Made by a program: the position numbers and the translations under genes
NCBI GenBank assembly: GCA_033856255.1
Contig: JAWVFH010000004.1
Span: forward strand, 84,627 to 148,626
Direction: 5' to 3'
Length of the DNA: 64,000 nt
Source: WHSW01 sp033856255
Lineage (GTDB): Bacteria > Actinomycetota > Thermoleophilia > Solirubrobacterales > 70-9
Part shown: positions 17,400 to 28,105 of the stretch, one piece after another
Layout: each line of letters begins with the position of its first letter
Numbering within the stretch: the stretch's first letter is position 1
Notes under the pieces: model-generated
What the model saw: the letters and a program-made list of their open reading frames with translations, nothing else
Databases searched by the model: none
What the model was told of the DNA's origin: nothing

Positions 17400-17951
17400 A
17401 TGCGCGCAGGAGGCCCAGGGCGAGCGGTGAGGTGGGTTGCGGCGTGCCTGGCCGCTGCCTGCGTGGCGCTGTCGCTGGCGTCGTGTGGCGGCAACTCCTC
17501 CGAGGCGACCGCCAAGGCCGGCGTGAAAACGTCGACGACGACGCCCCCACCGACGGCGCACCCCGGGGGGAACCGCCAAGCGACCCGGGCGACCGGCAAT
17601 CGCTGCGCGGCCCAGCTCGGCGACGTCCTCGACTCGATGGCCGGCCTCCGCACCCGGCTCGTCGCCGGACTCGCCTACGAACAGTACGTCGGCGCGGTGA
17701 AATCGGTTCTCGCCGCCTACGGTGCGGTTCCGGTCGACGAACTGGCGCTCGCCTGCCTGCGCGCCGCCGGCACTCCCGCCGAGAAGGGCATCAACCGCTA
17801 CGTCGCCGCCGGCAACGCCTGGACCGACTGCGTCGAAGTGCCGAGCTGCGAAGCGGCGTCGATCGAAGCCGAGCTTCAGGGCAAGTGGAAGCAGGCCTCC
17901 GGGTATCTCTCCAAAGCCCAGCGCGGATTGCGGCACCAGGTCTCCGGCTGA
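17400..17951 (+). CDS. Putative lipoprotein of unknown function
   Basis: 183 residues. The N-terminus MRAGGPGRAVRW leads into a hydrophobic stretch ending in the lipobox LASC (SLASCGGNSS), so it is probably lipid-anchored on the outer face of the membrane. A threonine/proline linker (TSTTTPPPTAHPGG) is followed by a helical domain with four further cysteines in NRCAAQLGDV, LACLRAAGT, DCVEVPSCEA, which could form disulfides. No family recognised. A nitroreductase gene follows after 16 bases on the same strand. Confidence 0.7.
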   Translation: MRAGGPGRAVRWVAACLAAACVALSLASCGGNSSEATAKAGVKTSTTTPPPTAHPGGNRQATRATGNRCAAQLGDVLDSMAGLRTRLVAGLAYEQYVGAVKSVLAAYGAVPVDELALACLRAAGTPAEKGINRYVAAGNAWTDCVEVPSCEAASIEAELQGKWKQASGYLSKAQRGLRHQVSG

Positions 17952-17967
17952 CTGCCAAGATCGGGAC

Positions 17968-18624
17968 ATGGACGCACTGGAGGCGATGAGGACGATCGGC
18001 GCCTGCCGCTCCTACCTCGACAAAGAAGTCCCCGACGAGGTGATCTACGACGCCGCCGAGGCGGCCCGCTTCGCGCCCCAGGGTGGAAACCGCCAGCCGG
18101 TGCGGCTCGTCGTCGTCCGCGACCGGGTGAAGAAAGAGCGACTGGCCGAGCTCTACCTGCCCTGGTGGAAGGCCTACTTCGACGCCGCCGAGGCCGGCAC
18201 CCGGGACCTCGGCGAGTACGCCTCGGCGCGCAAAGCGCTGATGAACGCCAATCAGTTCGCCGAGAACTTCGCCAACCACCCGCTGATCATCGTCGTCTGC
18301 GCCCGGCTCGACGCGCTCCACATCACCGACCTCGAGCTCGACCGCCCCCCGGTCGTCGGCGGCGCCTCGATCTACCCCTACGTGCAGAACCTCTGCATCG
18401 CGCTGCGCGTCGCCGGCGTGGCGACGACGATCACCAGCCTCGCCGTCGCCTCCGAGCCCGAGGTGAAGGAGCTGCTGGGAATCCCCGACGGCTTCCTGAC
18501 CGCCGCCCACGTCGTCGCCGGCTACCCGGCGAAAGGCTTCCCGGTGAAATTGACGCGGGCCCCCGTCGAGGAGACCGTCTTCATCGACACGTTCGGCGAG
18601 CCGATCGAGCGCAACCGACTTTGA
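17968..18624 (+). CDS. Nitroreductase family flavoprotein
   Basis: 218 residues with the FMN-dependent nitroreductase pattern: an N-terminal helix MDALEAMRTIGACRSYLDKE, the FMN-contact segment AARFAPQGGNRQPVRLVVV, the GGASIYPYVQNLCIALRVAG helix and HVVAGYPAKGFP near the end. Family members reduce nitroaromatics, quinones or enones with NAD(P)H, or act as dehalogenases. The physiological substrate is not visible. The stop codon lies inside the left arm of a strong hairpin that probably ends transcription. Confidence 0.85.
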   Translation: MDALEAMRTIGACRSYLDKEVPDEVIYDAAEAARFAPQGGNRQPVRLVVVRDRVKKERLAELYLPWWKAYFDAAEAGTRDLGEYASARKALMNANQFAENFANHPLIIVVCARLDALHITDLELDRPPVVGGASIYPYVQNLCIALRVAGVATTITSLAVASEPEVKELLGIPDGFLTAAHVVAGYPAKGFPVKLTRAPVEETVFIDTFGEPIERNRL

Positions 18625-18656
18625 CCACACCCCGCTGTGGTGAAAGTCGGTTGCGC
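18609..18656. terminator. Bidirectional hairpin terminator between convergent genes
   Basis: GCGCAACCGACTTT (18609-18622) pairs perfectly with AAAGTCGGTTGCGC (18643-18656). After one G-G mismatch, ACCACA pairs with TGTGGT around a CCCCGC loop. The left arm contains the nitroreductase TGA, and the acetoacetate-decarboxylase-like gene ends at 18662 on the other strand. The symmetric AAAG/CTTT suits use in both directions. Confidence 0.7.
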
Positions 18657-18661
18657 TTCCG

Positions 18662-19486
18662 CTAGGCGGGGACCGCCGCCGCGTCCGCGACGCCCTCCCA
18701 CATCTCCGCGTCCTCGAGGTAGTTGTGGATCACCCGGCCGTGCGGCAGGTCGAAGTCGTAGACGCCGAAATAGCAGTCGACGATTTTCTTCGGCGCCAGC
18801 AGGTGCCAGGGGTCAACCGAGGAGACGGTGTTCATCGTCAGCGAGCCGCGGCCGGCCCAGAGCTTGTGGGTCCCGTCCTGGGCGACGTGCAGGGTCGCCG
18901 GCACGTCGAGCCGGACCAGCTCGGCCACCGACGGCGGCCTGTTCGCCTCCGAGTTGGGGATGATCCGGGTCGAGAGGACGGGCGTGTCCTCGAGCTCGGC
19001 CGGGTCGGCGAGGCGATCGGCGACCATCGTCGCGGTCATGATCGGGTTGCCCTTCGGGCGTTCGACGGTGAACACCATCTGCTCGCCGTACGGGATCTCT
19101 CCCCCGCCCCAGTTGCGCTCGAAGACGGCCAGCTTCTTCGCGTAGCCCCAGATCTCGCGGCCGGCGCCTAGCGGGATCTCGTTGTCGACGAAGATGAACG
19201 GCTGGTAGAGGTAGACCTGGTCCTCGAAGCGGGCGCGGACCATGATGTAGGCCTCGTGGTAGGGGCCAAAGGTCGAGAACGGCACCCAACGCGCCCAGGC
19301 GATGCAGGTCGGGACCTCGTCGGCGATCTCGAGCCCCGGCGGCAACAGCGCCTCGACCCCGGCGGCGTCGGCCTCGTAGACGATGAAGCAGTCTTCGACG
19401 CCGCGGTAGAGGTAGGGCTGCGGGCCGTACATGCTGCCCGGCCCGATCGGCAGTGAATAGGAGTTGGCGAAGGTCGCTTTGTCCAT
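18662..19486 (-). CDS. Acetoacetate decarboxylase-like protein (first copy)
   Basis: 274 residues. The active-site region IWGYAKKLAVFERNW carries the lysine pair in which acetoacetate decarboxylase forms its Schiff base. Other family segments are YHEAYIMVRARFEDQVYLYQP (part), IFVDNEIPLGAGRE and MVFTVERPKGNPIM. Many actinobacterial members are not true decarboxylases but act on keto acids or enones in catabolic clusters. Downstream of a leftward unit with EthD, SDR, CoA ligase and SDR genes, so it probably works in that pathway. A second family member is at 61002-61793. Confidence 0.8.
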   Translation of the reverse strand: MDKATFANSYSLPIGPGSMYGPQPYLYRGVEDCFIVYEADAAGVEALLPPGLEIADEVPTCIAWARWVPFSTFGPYHEAYIMVRARFEDQVYLYQPFIFVDNEIPLGAGREIWGYAKKLAVFERNWGGGEIPYGEQMVFTVERPKGNPIMTATMVADRLADPAELEDTPVLSTRIIPNSEANRPPSVAELVRLDVPATLHVAQDGTHKLWAGRGSLTMNTVSSVDPWHLLAPKKIVDCYFGVYDFDLPHGRVIHNYLEDAEMWEGVADAAAVPA

Positions 19487-19508
19487 GGTGGGTAAGTCCT
19501 TTCTGTAG

Positions 19509-20267
19509 CTACTTGGAGTCGAAGCCGCCGTCGACGACGTAGACGGCGCCGTTGACGAAGGAGGCGTCGTCGGAGGCGAGGAAGAGCAGTGCCGCGGCGA
19601 GCTCCTCGGGCTGGGCCCAGCGGCCGATCGGCGCCGATTCGACCGCCTTCATCACCTCGGCGTCACCGGAGGAGAAGATCTCGTGCGTCATCCCGGTCTC
19701 GACCGCGCCGGGGCAGACGACGTTGCAGCGGATCCCCCTGCGCGCGTAGTCGAAGCAGAGCTGGCGGGTGAAGCCGATCACCCCGTGCTTCGAGGTCGTG
19801 TAGGCGGCGCCGCCGTTGCCGCCGTTGAGCCCGGCGGTCGAGGCGACGTTGACGATCGCGCCGCCACCGTTGTCGAGCATTTGCGGGATCAGCGCCCGGC
19901 AGGTGAGGAACTGGGCTTTGAGGTTGACCCCCATCACCCGCTCCCAGACCTCGTCGGGAGTGTCCGCGGCGGCGAGGTAGTCGTCGAGGATGCCGGCGTT
20001 GTTGACGAGGACGTCGACCCGCCCGAAGCGCGCGACCGCGGCCGAGGCCATCGCCTCTACCGCGGCGGGATCGGCGACGTCGGTGGCGAGCGCCAGCGCC
20101 GCGCCGCCGCCGGCCTCAATCACCGCCGCGGTCTGATCGGCGCCCTTGACGTCGACGGCGGCGACCCCGGCGCCCTCGCGCGCGAACAGTTCCGCGCTGG
20201 CGCGGCCGATCCCCGAGCCGGCGCCGGTGATGAGCGCGAACTTCCCCTGCAGCTTCCCGTCTGCCAT
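19509..20267 (-). CDS. SDR family oxidoreductase (Y-x3-K type)
   Basis: 252 residues of classical short-chain dehydrogenase: cofactor motif ALITGAGSGIGRASAELF, DVKGAD after the second strand (acidic, favouring NAD), NNAG, catalytic serine in VNVASTAGLNG and the YTTSK motif. The C-terminal FVNGAVYVVDGG is typical. The ATG overlaps the stop of the CoA ligase gene by one base (TGATG), so it is co-translated with it. It probably oxidises a hydroxyacyl or alcohol intermediate; the substrate is unknown. Confidence 0.9.
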   Translation of the reverse strand: MADGKLQGKFALITGAGSGIGRASAELFAREGAGVAAVDVKGADQTAAVIEAGGGAALALATDVADPAAVEAMASAAVARFGRVDVLVNNAGILDDYLAAADTPDEVWERVMGVNLKAQFLTCRALIPQMLDNGGGAIVNVASTAGLNGGNGGAAYTTSKHGVIGFTRQLCFDYARRGIRCNVVCPGAVETGMTHEIFSSGDAEVMKAVESAPIGRWAQPEELAAALLFLASDDASFVNGAVYVVDGGFDSK

Positions 20268-21922
20268 CAGGTTCCTTTCGCGGCCGCCGCGCCGACCCGC
20301 CGGCGGCCGGGGAGCTCGTCGGCCGCGAGCATCTCCCGCAGCACCTTCTTGTCGAACTTGCCGACGCTCGTCTTCGGGATCTCCCCGACGTAGGCGAACT
20401 CGTCGGGGAGCCACCATTTGGCGACCCGGGGGGCGATGAACTCGCGCAATTCCTCGGGGCTGACCTCGTCCCCGGCGACGACGCAGGCCAGCGGCCGCTC
20501 GCTCCAGCGCTCGTCGGAGAGGGCGATCACCGCCGCCTCGACCACCGCCGGGTGGGCCATCAGCGCCGACTCGAGGTCGACCGAGGAGATCCACTCGCCG
20601 CCGGACTTGATCACGTCCTTGGCGCGGTCGGTGATCCGCAGCCAGCCCTCGTCGTCGAGGGTGCCGACGTCGCCGGTCCGCAGCCAGCCGTCGTGGATCG
20701 CCGCCGCGCTCGCCTTCGGGTTTTCGAAGTACTCGCCGATCACCGTCGGGCCGCGGATCTCGACCTCGCCCGGCGTCTCGCCGTCGTTCGGCACCACCTC
20801 GTCGCCGGCGCCGACGATCCGCACCTCGTAGAAGGGAGTGACGCGGCCGGCGTGCTCACGCCGGCGCCAACGTTCCTCCTCGCTGGCGCTGACAGGCGGG
20901 TCGTGGGCGATCGCCGCGCCGGGCAGCGTCTCGGTCATCCCCCAGCCCTGGACGACCTTGACCCCGTGGCGGTCCTCGAAGTCCCGCATCAATCCCGGCG
21001 GGACCTGGGTGCCGCCGCAGATCGCCAGCTCCAGGCTCGAGAGGTCGGCGTCCTGCTCTCGCAGCAGGTCCATCCAGATCGTCGGCACGCCGCAGGTCGC
21101 GGTCACCCGCTCCGCGGCGATCAGCCGCGCCAGGTGATCGGACTGGACGTAGCGGCCGGCCATCACCAGGTCGGCGCCGACCGCGCCGGCGAGGTAGCCG
21201 AGGCCCCAGCCCATCGCGTGGAACATCGGCACGACGGCGAGGATCCGGTCGCGCTCGGACATCCGGTAGGCGTCGTGGCCGGCCATCACCAGCGTGTGCA
21301 GGCACAGCGCCCGGTGCGAGTAGACGACGCCCTTCGGGTTGCCGGTCGTGCCCGACGTGTAACAGAGGGCGGCGGCGGAGCGCTCGTCGAGCCCGGGCCA
21401 CTCGAAGCCCGGCTCCTGCGCGGCGAGCAGCTCCTCGTAGCCGAGGGTGTCGGCCGGGAGCGCGCCGGCATCGCCCTCGCCGATCACGATGAAGCGCTCG
21501 ACCGTCTCCCCCAGGTGGGGCAGCACCTTCTCCATCTCGCCGACGAGCGAGGCGTCGACGAGGACGACACGATCGCCCCCGTGGTTGATCGTGTAGGCGA
21601 CCTGCTCGGGCGAGAGCCGCGGGTTCAGCGTGTGCAGGACGGCGCCCGAACAGGGCACCGCGTAGTAGGCCTCGAGGTGCTCCTGCGAGTTGAAGGCGTA
21701 GGTCCCGACCCTGTCGCCGGGCTCGACGCCGAGCGCGCGCAGCCCGGCCGCCAGGCGGTCGGCGCGCGCCGCGACCTCGCGCATCGACGCCCGTTTGGTG
21801 GTCCCCGCCGCGTCGAGCAGGCTGACGACCTCGGAGCGGTGGTGGACCGTGCGGGCGCGGCCGAGGACGTGGGTCAGCGTCAGCGGGAAGTCCTGACTGC
21901 CTCCGGCCGGCGCCGAGGTCAC
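20267..21922 (-). CDS. Fatty acyl-CoA ligase (AMP-forming)
   Basis: 551 residues. Activates a carboxylic acid with ATP and CoA. ANL-family motifs are present: the P-loop YTSGTTGNPKGVVYSH, GWGMTETLPGAAI, WLRTGDVGTLDDEGWL and the C-terminal catalytic lysine region PKTSVGKFDKKVL. The segment VPMFHAMGWGLGYLAG is typical of medium/long-chain ligases. The start is taken as GTG at 21922, which overlaps the TGA of the upstream SDR gene as GTGA; longer in-frame sequence exists upstream but lies inside that gene. Confidence 0.92.
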   Translation of the reverse strand: MTSAPAGGSQDFPLTLTHVLGRARTVHHRSEVVSLLDAAGTTKRASMREVAARADRLAAGLRALGVEPGDRVGTYAFNSQEHLEAYYAVPCSGAVLHTLNPRLSPEQVAYTINHGGDRVVLVDASLVGEMEKVLPHLGETVERFIVIGEGDAGALPADTLGYEELLAAQEPGFEWPGLDERSAAALCYTSGTTGNPKGVVYSHRALCLHTLVMAGHDAYRMSERDRILAVVPMFHAMGWGLGYLAGAVGADLVMAGRYVQSDHLARLIAAERVTATCGVPTIWMDLLREQDADLSSLELAICGGTQVPPGLMRDFEDRHGVKVVQGWGMTETLPGAAIAHDPPVSASEEERWRRREHAGRVTPFYEVRIVGAGDEVVPNDGETPGEVEIRGPTVIGEYFENPKASAAAIHDGWLRTGDVGTLDDEGWLRITDRAKDVIKSGGEWISSVDLESALMAHPAVVEAAVIALSDERWSERPLACVVAGDEVSPEELREFIAPRVAKWWLPDEFAYVGEIPKTSVGKFDKKVLREMLAADELPGRRRVGAAAAKGT

Positions 21923-22653
21923 AACGAGGCACCGCCGTCGGCCGTGATCGTCTGACCCTGGACCATCTCCAGCTCCGGGTCGGCGAGCATCTCGACCAGC
22001 GCCGCGCAGTCCCCGGCGGTGACGCCGCGGCCCATCGGGTTGGCCGCGGCCGCCGCCTCGAGCCGTTCCGCGTAGGTGTCGGGGAACATCGAGCGGAAGG
22101 CGGCGGTGTCGACCGCGCCCGGCGAGACGCTCATCACCCGCACGCCGCGGGGGGCGCATTCGCGGGCCAGGTAGCGGACGATGTGCTCGCCGAGCGCCTT
22201 GGCGGTTCCGAGCGAGCCGTAGTCGGGGATGACGAAGCGGGCGCCGCGGCTGGTCAGGTAGAAGACGCTGCTGCCCTCGGCCATGATCGGCAGCGCCTCG
22301 CGGACCAGGTCGACGAGGGCGATGGCGTTGACGGCGATCGACTCGCGCAGGTCGTCCGAGCTCATCTCCAAGAGCGCGCCGGTCTGGGCCTTGGCGGCGG
22401 CGTGGACGAGCTGGTCGAGGTGGTCGACCTCGGCCCTGACGACGTCCAGCACCTCGGCGCAGCCCGCGGCGCTGCCGACGTCGGCCTTGATCAGGTGCGG
22501 CCTGCCGCCCGCCGCCTCGACCGCGGCACGCGCCTCCTCGGCCGCCGCGTCGTCGGCGTGGTAGTTGATGAAGACGTCGGTGCCGCCGGGCGCAAAGCGC
22601 TCGGCGATCGCGCGTCCCAGCCCGCTGGAGCCGCCGGTGACGAGGATCGCCAC
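21919..22653 (-). CDS. SDR family protein, enoyl-reductase-like (Y-x6-K)
   Basis: About 244 residues from a GTG four bases after the EthD stop; an ATG at 22680 would add nine residues and overlap EthD. The cofactor motif is ILVTGGSSGLGRAIAERF. The active site reads DYGSLGTAKALGE, with tyrosine and lysine six residues apart as in enoyl-ACP reductases of FabI/FabL type, and not three apart as in ordinary SDRs. The C-terminus ends in QGQTITADGGASL. Lies in an EthD-SDR-ligase-SDR-decarboxylase unit, so an enoyl or keto intermediate of that pathway is the probable substrate. Confidence 0.82.
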   Translation of the reverse strand: MAILVTGGSSGLGRAIAERFAPGGTDVFINYHADDAAAEEARAAVEAAGGRPHLIKADVGSAAGCAEVLDVVRAEVDHLDQLVHAAAKAQTGALLEMSSDDLRESIAVNAIALVDLVREALPIMAEGSSVFYLTSRGARFVIPDYGSLGTAKALGEHIVRYLARECAPRGVRVMSVSPGAVDTAAFRSMFPDTYAERLEAAAAANPMGRGVTAGDCAALVEMLADPELEMVQGQTITADGGASL

Positions 22654-22657
22654 CGGC

Positions 22658-22996
22658 TCAGCCCTTCGGGAGGTCGGCAACGACCTCCTCGCCGGCCTCG
22701 ACGGTGAGGGTGACGCCGAAGCGCTCGATCATCGTCGCCGAGCATTCGCGCAGCGTCGCCCACTCGTCGGAGCCGGTGCACTCTTCAAACGCCGGCTTGT
22801 CGGGGAAGACCATCTCGGCGATCCGGTAATGGATCGACCCGCCGCCCTCGAAGCCCTCGTTGGTGCGGCTGGTGACCAGGCGCGCCAGGTTCGGCACCAC
22901 CTCCGCCTTCGGGCAGTGGGTCGAGGCGTAGTACTCCTCGAAGGCCTCGACGTCCTCCGGCTGCGGTGCCGACCAATACGAGTACAGCTTGTACAT
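22658..22996 (-). CDS. EthD-domain protein
   Basis: 112 residues with the small dimeric ferredoxin-like EthD pattern: YKLYSYWSAPQPEDVEAFEE, then YYASTHCPKAEVVPN (the H-x-P motif) and HYRIAEMVFPDKPAFE. First gene of a leftward five-gene unit; the start has a good Shine-Dalgarno (GGAGGAG). EthD-type proteins are found in ether, polyketide and aromatic catabolic clusters as decarboxylases, isomerases or helper proteins, so the precise role is open. Confidence 0.8.
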   Translation of the reverse strand: MYKLYSYWSAPQPEDVEAFEEYYASTHCPKAEVVPNLARLVTSRTNEGFEGGGSIHYRIAEMVFPDKPAFEECTGSDEWATLRECSATMIERFGVTLTVEAGEEVVADLPKG

Positions 22997-23016
22997 GGCT
23001 TCTCCTCCGTCGGTTC

Positions 23017-23030
23017 AGCGGGGCCCCGCT
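23017..23030. repeat. 14-bp perfect palindrome upstream of the EthD operon
   Basis: AGCGGGGCCCCGCT is self-complementary and lies 21 bases before the EthD start at 22996, within the 182-base divergent region to 23179. It could be an operator; its GC-only core makes chance palindromy fairly likely in this genome. Confidence 0.3.
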
Positions 23031-23166
23031 TGACCTTCGCAAATGAATCCCGGGGTCGTGGCCGGGCGCCGCGGCGGAGTTGTGGAATCGACGAAGTGAG
23101 GCCGGCGGCTGTCGATACCCACAGGCGCGACCCCGCGGGCGGCTGGAGCTTCACCCGCGCGGCGCC

Positions 23167-23172
23167 TAGGTT
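23167..23172 (+). promoter_or_regulatory. Putative leaderless -10 box of the phosphotransferase gene
   Basis: TAGGTT ends six bases before the ATG at 23179 and no Shine-Dalgarno is visible. Confidence 0.4.
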
Positions 23173-23178
23173 CGGCCT

Positions 23179-24252
23179 ATGGCCAGCCTTCCCGCCGACG
23201 TGGTCCAAACCACGGCGGAGGCCGCGGATCTGGAGCTCGAGCCGCTGCTGGTACTGGAGCCATTGGAGGCGTACCTGGACGCCGCCGGGCTCGGGTCGGA
23301 GCCGATCGAGCCGACGGCGATCGGCGACGGCCACTCCAACGTCACCTACCTCCTGCGGCGGGGCGAGGAGAGGCTGGTCCTGCGGCGCCCGCCGCGCGGC
23401 CCCCTCCCCCCTTCCGCCCACGACGTCCTGCGCGAGGCGCGGCTGCTGGCGGCGCTCCATCCGCTTGGGTTCCGGGTCCCGGAGGTGCTGGCGAGTTGCG
23501 AGGACGAGGGGGTGATCGGGGCACCGTTCTACGTGATGCCATTCGTCGAGGGGCACGTCCTGACCGAGGAGCTGCCGCCCGCGCTCGGCGGCGAAGAGGG
23601 GCCGCGGCGGATCGCCGCGGAACTGGTCGACTGCCTGGTCGAACTGCACGCCGTCGATGTCGAGGGCGCCGGACTGGCCGACATCGGCCGCGCCGAGGGC
23701 TACCTGGAGCGGCAGCTGAAGCGCTTCACCGGCCTGCTCGAGCGGAACGCGACGCGGGGGCTGCCCGAGTTGGAGCTAGTCGGCGGGTGGCTGGCCGACA
23801 ACCTGCCCAGCTCCCCGCCCGCCACCGTCGTCCACGGCGACTACCGACTCGGCAACGTGATGTACGCACCGGCCGAGCCGCGCCTGCTCGCCGTCCTCGA
23901 CTGGGAGATGGCGACGATCGGCGACCCGCTCGCCGACCTCGGCTACATGACCGCGATGTGGGTCGACACCGACGACCCCCACAACGCCGTCGGCGACCTC
24001 TCCGCCGTCACCCGGCTGCCCGGCTTCCCCCCGCGCCGATTCCTCGCCGAGCGCTACGCCGCCGCCACTGACGTCTCGCTCGACGCCCTCCCCTGGTACC
24101 AGGTGCTGGCGATCTGGAAGGCCGCAATCTTCCTCGAGGGCAGCTACAAGCGATTCCAGGAGGGGACGACGAGCGACCCCTATTTCGGTCGGCTGGGCGA
24201 CGGCGTCGAGGCGCTCGGCCGGCTCGCCTACGAGCGGGCGGGACTCAGCTGA
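23179..24252 (+). CDS. APH-family phosphotransferase (ACAD10/11-like kinase domain)
   Basis: 357 residues. Kinase-like motifs are the glycine-poor ATP loop GDGHSNVTYLLRRGEERLVLRR (part), the catalytic loop VVHGDYRLGNVM and the metal-binding LDWEMATIGDPLADLGYM. This is the subgroup found fused to or beside acyl-CoA dehydrogenases, in animals as ACAD10 and ACAD11, where it phosphorylates 4-hydroxyacyl-CoAs. The divergent acyl-CoA dehydrogenase 0.7 kb away suits that role, which is inferred and not proven here. Its end overlaps the convergent TetR gene by eight bases. Confidence 0.85.
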   Translation: MASLPADVVQTTAEAADLELEPLLVLEPLEAYLDAAGLGSEPIEPTAIGDGHSNVTYLLRRGEERLVLRRPPRGPLPPSAHDVLREARLLAALHPLGFRVPEVLASCEDEGVIGAPFYVMPFVEGHVLTEELPPALGGEEGPRRIAAELVDCLVELHAVDVEGAGLADIGRAEGYLERQLKRFTGLLERNATRGLPELELVGGWLADNLPSSPPATVVHGDYRLGNVMYAPAEPRLLAVLDWEMATIGDPLADLGYMTAMWVDTDDPHNAVGDLSAVTRLPGFPPRRFLAERYAAATDVSLDALPWYQVLAIWKAAIFLEGSYKRFQEGTTSDPYFGRLGDGVEALGRLAYERAGLS

Positions 24253-24898
24253 CGGACGGCTGGGCGGCGCGCAGGATCACGTCGCAGTAGCCGTCGGCGA
24301 TCTGCTCGGGGCTGAGGCGGCCGCGGGGGCGCAGCCACTGGGGGGTGTAGTTGACCATCCCGAGCAGGGTGAGGAGGGTGAAGGAGCGGTCGTCGAAATG
24401 CATCGAGCCGTCGCGCTCGCCACGGGCGAGGACGTCGTCGAGCAGCTGCTCGAAGGCCTTGCGCTGGCCGCGGACGCGGCGCCACTGGGGCTCGCGCTCG
24501 ATCACGTGGCGCTCCTGGGCAAAGACCAGCATGTGGTCGCGGTGGGAGGCGATCTGGGCGAGCCAGGCGTGCAGCAGCTCGCGCAGCTGGTCGGCGGGAG
24601 GCGCCGGCGTGGCGACGATCTCCCGCGCTCGCTCGAGCAGCGGGTCGAGCAGCTGGTCGCAGATCAGGATCAGGAGCTGGTCCTTGCTCTCGATGTAGTG
24701 GTAGAGGCCGCCGGCGGCGAGGCCGGTCGCCTCGGTCAGCTCGCTGATCGAGGTCGCCTGGTAGCCGCGCTCGGCGAACAGCCGCGCCGCGGTCGCGATC
24801 ACCTCGCGGCGGCGGCGCTCGTAGCGCTCGCGCAGCGCGGGCCGGGTCGGGGGGGCCGGCCGGGTCCGGCGGGTGGCGCTTTGCGAGGGGGCTGCCAT
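24245..24898 (-). CDS. TetR family transcriptional regulator
   Basis: 217 residues. The N-terminal helix-turn-helix is clear: RREVIATAARLFAERGYQAT, then SISELTEATGLAAGGLYHYIESKDQLL (part). The C-terminal ligand domain resembles the KstR2/FadR-like acyl-CoA-responsive group. Divergent from the acyl-CoA dehydrogenase gene with only 69 bases between, so it probably controls the dehydrogenase-carboxylase operon and itself. TAGGGT lies nine bases before its ATG, suggesting a leaderless message. Confidence 0.92.
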   Translation of the reverse strand: MAAPSQSATRRTRPAPPTRPALRERYERRRREVIATAARLFAERGYQATSISELTEATGLAAGGLYHYIESKDQLLILICDQLLDPLLERAREIVATPAPPADQLRELLHAWLAQIASHRDHMLVFAQERHVIEREPQWRRVRGQRKAFEQLLDDVLARGERDGSMHFDDRSFTLLTLLGMVNYTPQWLRPRGRLSPEQIADGYCDVILRAAQPSVS

Positions 24899-24907
24899 CT
24901 GGGAAAA

Positions 24908-24962
24908 ACCCTAGCGAATACCGAACGATCCCTCGAAATTAGAGCGCTCATTCGGTATATAT
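24908..24962. promoter_or_regulatory. Divergent tetR/acyl-CoA dehydrogenase promoter with inverted half-sites
   Basis: On the minus strand TAGGGT (24908-24913) lies nine bases before the tetR ATG. On the plus strand the TATATAT run (24956-24962) lies immediately before the dehydrogenase ATG at 24968. Inverted half-sites ACCGAACGA (24920-24928) and TCATTCGGT (24948-24956) differ at one position and are likely regulator contacts; GAGCGCTC (24942-24949) is a palindrome beside the second. Binding by the adjacent TetR protein is inferred. Confidence 0.5.
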
Positions 24963-24967
24963 CCAGG

Positions 24968-26101
24968 ATGGACTTCCAACTCTCAAACGAGCACCGCCTG
25001 ATCCAGACCACCGTCCGCGACTTCGCCCAGCGGGAGGTGGCCCCGGCCGCCGAGGAGCTGGACCGCGAAAAGCGCTTCCCCTACGAGATCGTCGCCAAGC
25101 TCGGCGACCTCGGCCTGATGGGCATCCCCTTCCCCGAGGAGTACGGGGGCGGCGGCGGCGACTCGCTCGCCTACGCGATCGCCGTCGAGGAACTGACCCG
25201 GGCCGATTCGTCGGTAGCGATCACCCTCTGCGCCCACACCTCGCTCGGCACCCAGCCGATCTTCCTGTTCGGCGACGAGGAACAGAAACGCGAGTGGTTG
25301 CCGGAGCTCTGCGCGGGCCGCAAGCTAGGCGCCTTCGGACTGACCGAGCCAGAAGCGGGCTCCGACGCCGGCAACGTCCACACCAAGGCGCGCCTGGAAG
25401 ACGGCGAATGGGTGATCGACGGCGCCAAGCAGTTCATCACCAATGCCGGCACCGATATCTCCGGCGTCGTCTGCATCACCGCCCGCACCGGCGAGGACGA
25501 GATCTCGAACCTGATCGTCCCCAACGGCACCCCCGGCTACGAGCAGGGCGAGCCCTACCGCAAGATGGGCTGGAACGCCTCCGACACGCGGCCGCTCAGC
25601 TTCGACGGCGCCCGGGTCCCGGAAGCCAACCTGCTGGGGCCGCGCGGGATGGGCTTCCGCCAGTTCCTGCAGGTGCTCGACATCGGCCGCATCGGCGTCG
25701 CCGCGATGGGCGTCGGCCTCGCCCAGGGCGCGCTCGATGAGGCGCTCGCCTACGCCAAGGAGCGGCGCGCCTTCGGCCAGCCGATCTCGAAGTACCAGGC
25801 GATCCAGATCAAGCTCGCCGACATGTCGACCGAGATCGAAGCAGGCCGCCTGCTCGTCTACAAAGCGGCGATCCAGAAGGACCGCGGCGAAAACTTCTCG
25901 CTGACCGCGGCGCAGGCGAAGCTTAAGACCGGCCGGCTCGCCGTCCGCTGCGCCGAGGAGGCGGTCCAGATCCACGGCGGCTACGGCTACATCGAGGAGT
26001 ACCCGGTCTGCCGCTTCTACCGCGACGCGAAGATCCTCACGATCGGCGAGGGCACCGACGAGATCCAGCAAATGGTTATCGCCAGGGCGCTGGGCGTCTG
26101 A
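24968..26101 (+). CDS. Acyl-CoA dehydrogenase
   Basis: 377 residues; FAD enzyme that introduces the alpha-beta double bond and passes electrons to ETF. Signature segments are GAFGLTEPEAGSDAGNVHTK, FITNAGTDISG, ARVPEANLLGPRGMGF, YAKERRAFGQPISKYQAIQ and the catalytic glutamate region IGEGTDEIQQMVIARALG. The type is short/branched-chain, and it is directly upstream of a methylcrotonyl-type carboxylase, so isovaleryl-CoA is a reasonable substrate (leucine breakdown). That is inference from order; the TetR-dehydrogenase-carboxylase layout recalls the liu operons. Confidence 0.93.
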   Translation: MDFQLSNEHRLIQTTVRDFAQREVAPAAEELDREKRFPYEIVAKLGDLGLMGIPFPEEYGGGGGDSLAYAIAVEELTRADSSVAITLCAHTSLGTQPIFLFGDEEQKREWLPELCAGRKLGAFGLTEPEAGSDAGNVHTKARLEDGEWVIDGAKQFITNAGTDISGVVCITARTGEDEISNLIVPNGTPGYEQGEPYRKMGWNASDTRPLSFDGARVPEANLLGPRGMGFRQFLQVLDIGRIGVAAMGVGLAQGALDEALAYAKERRAFGQPISKYQAIQIKLADMSTEIEAGRLLVYKAAIQKDRGENFSLTAAQAKLKTGRLAVRCAEEAVQIHGGYGYIEEYPVCRFYRDAKILTIGEGTDEIQQMVIARALGV

Positions 26102-26104
26102 GCC

Positions 26105-28101
<1,997 letters not shown>

Positions 28102-28105
<4 letters not shown>
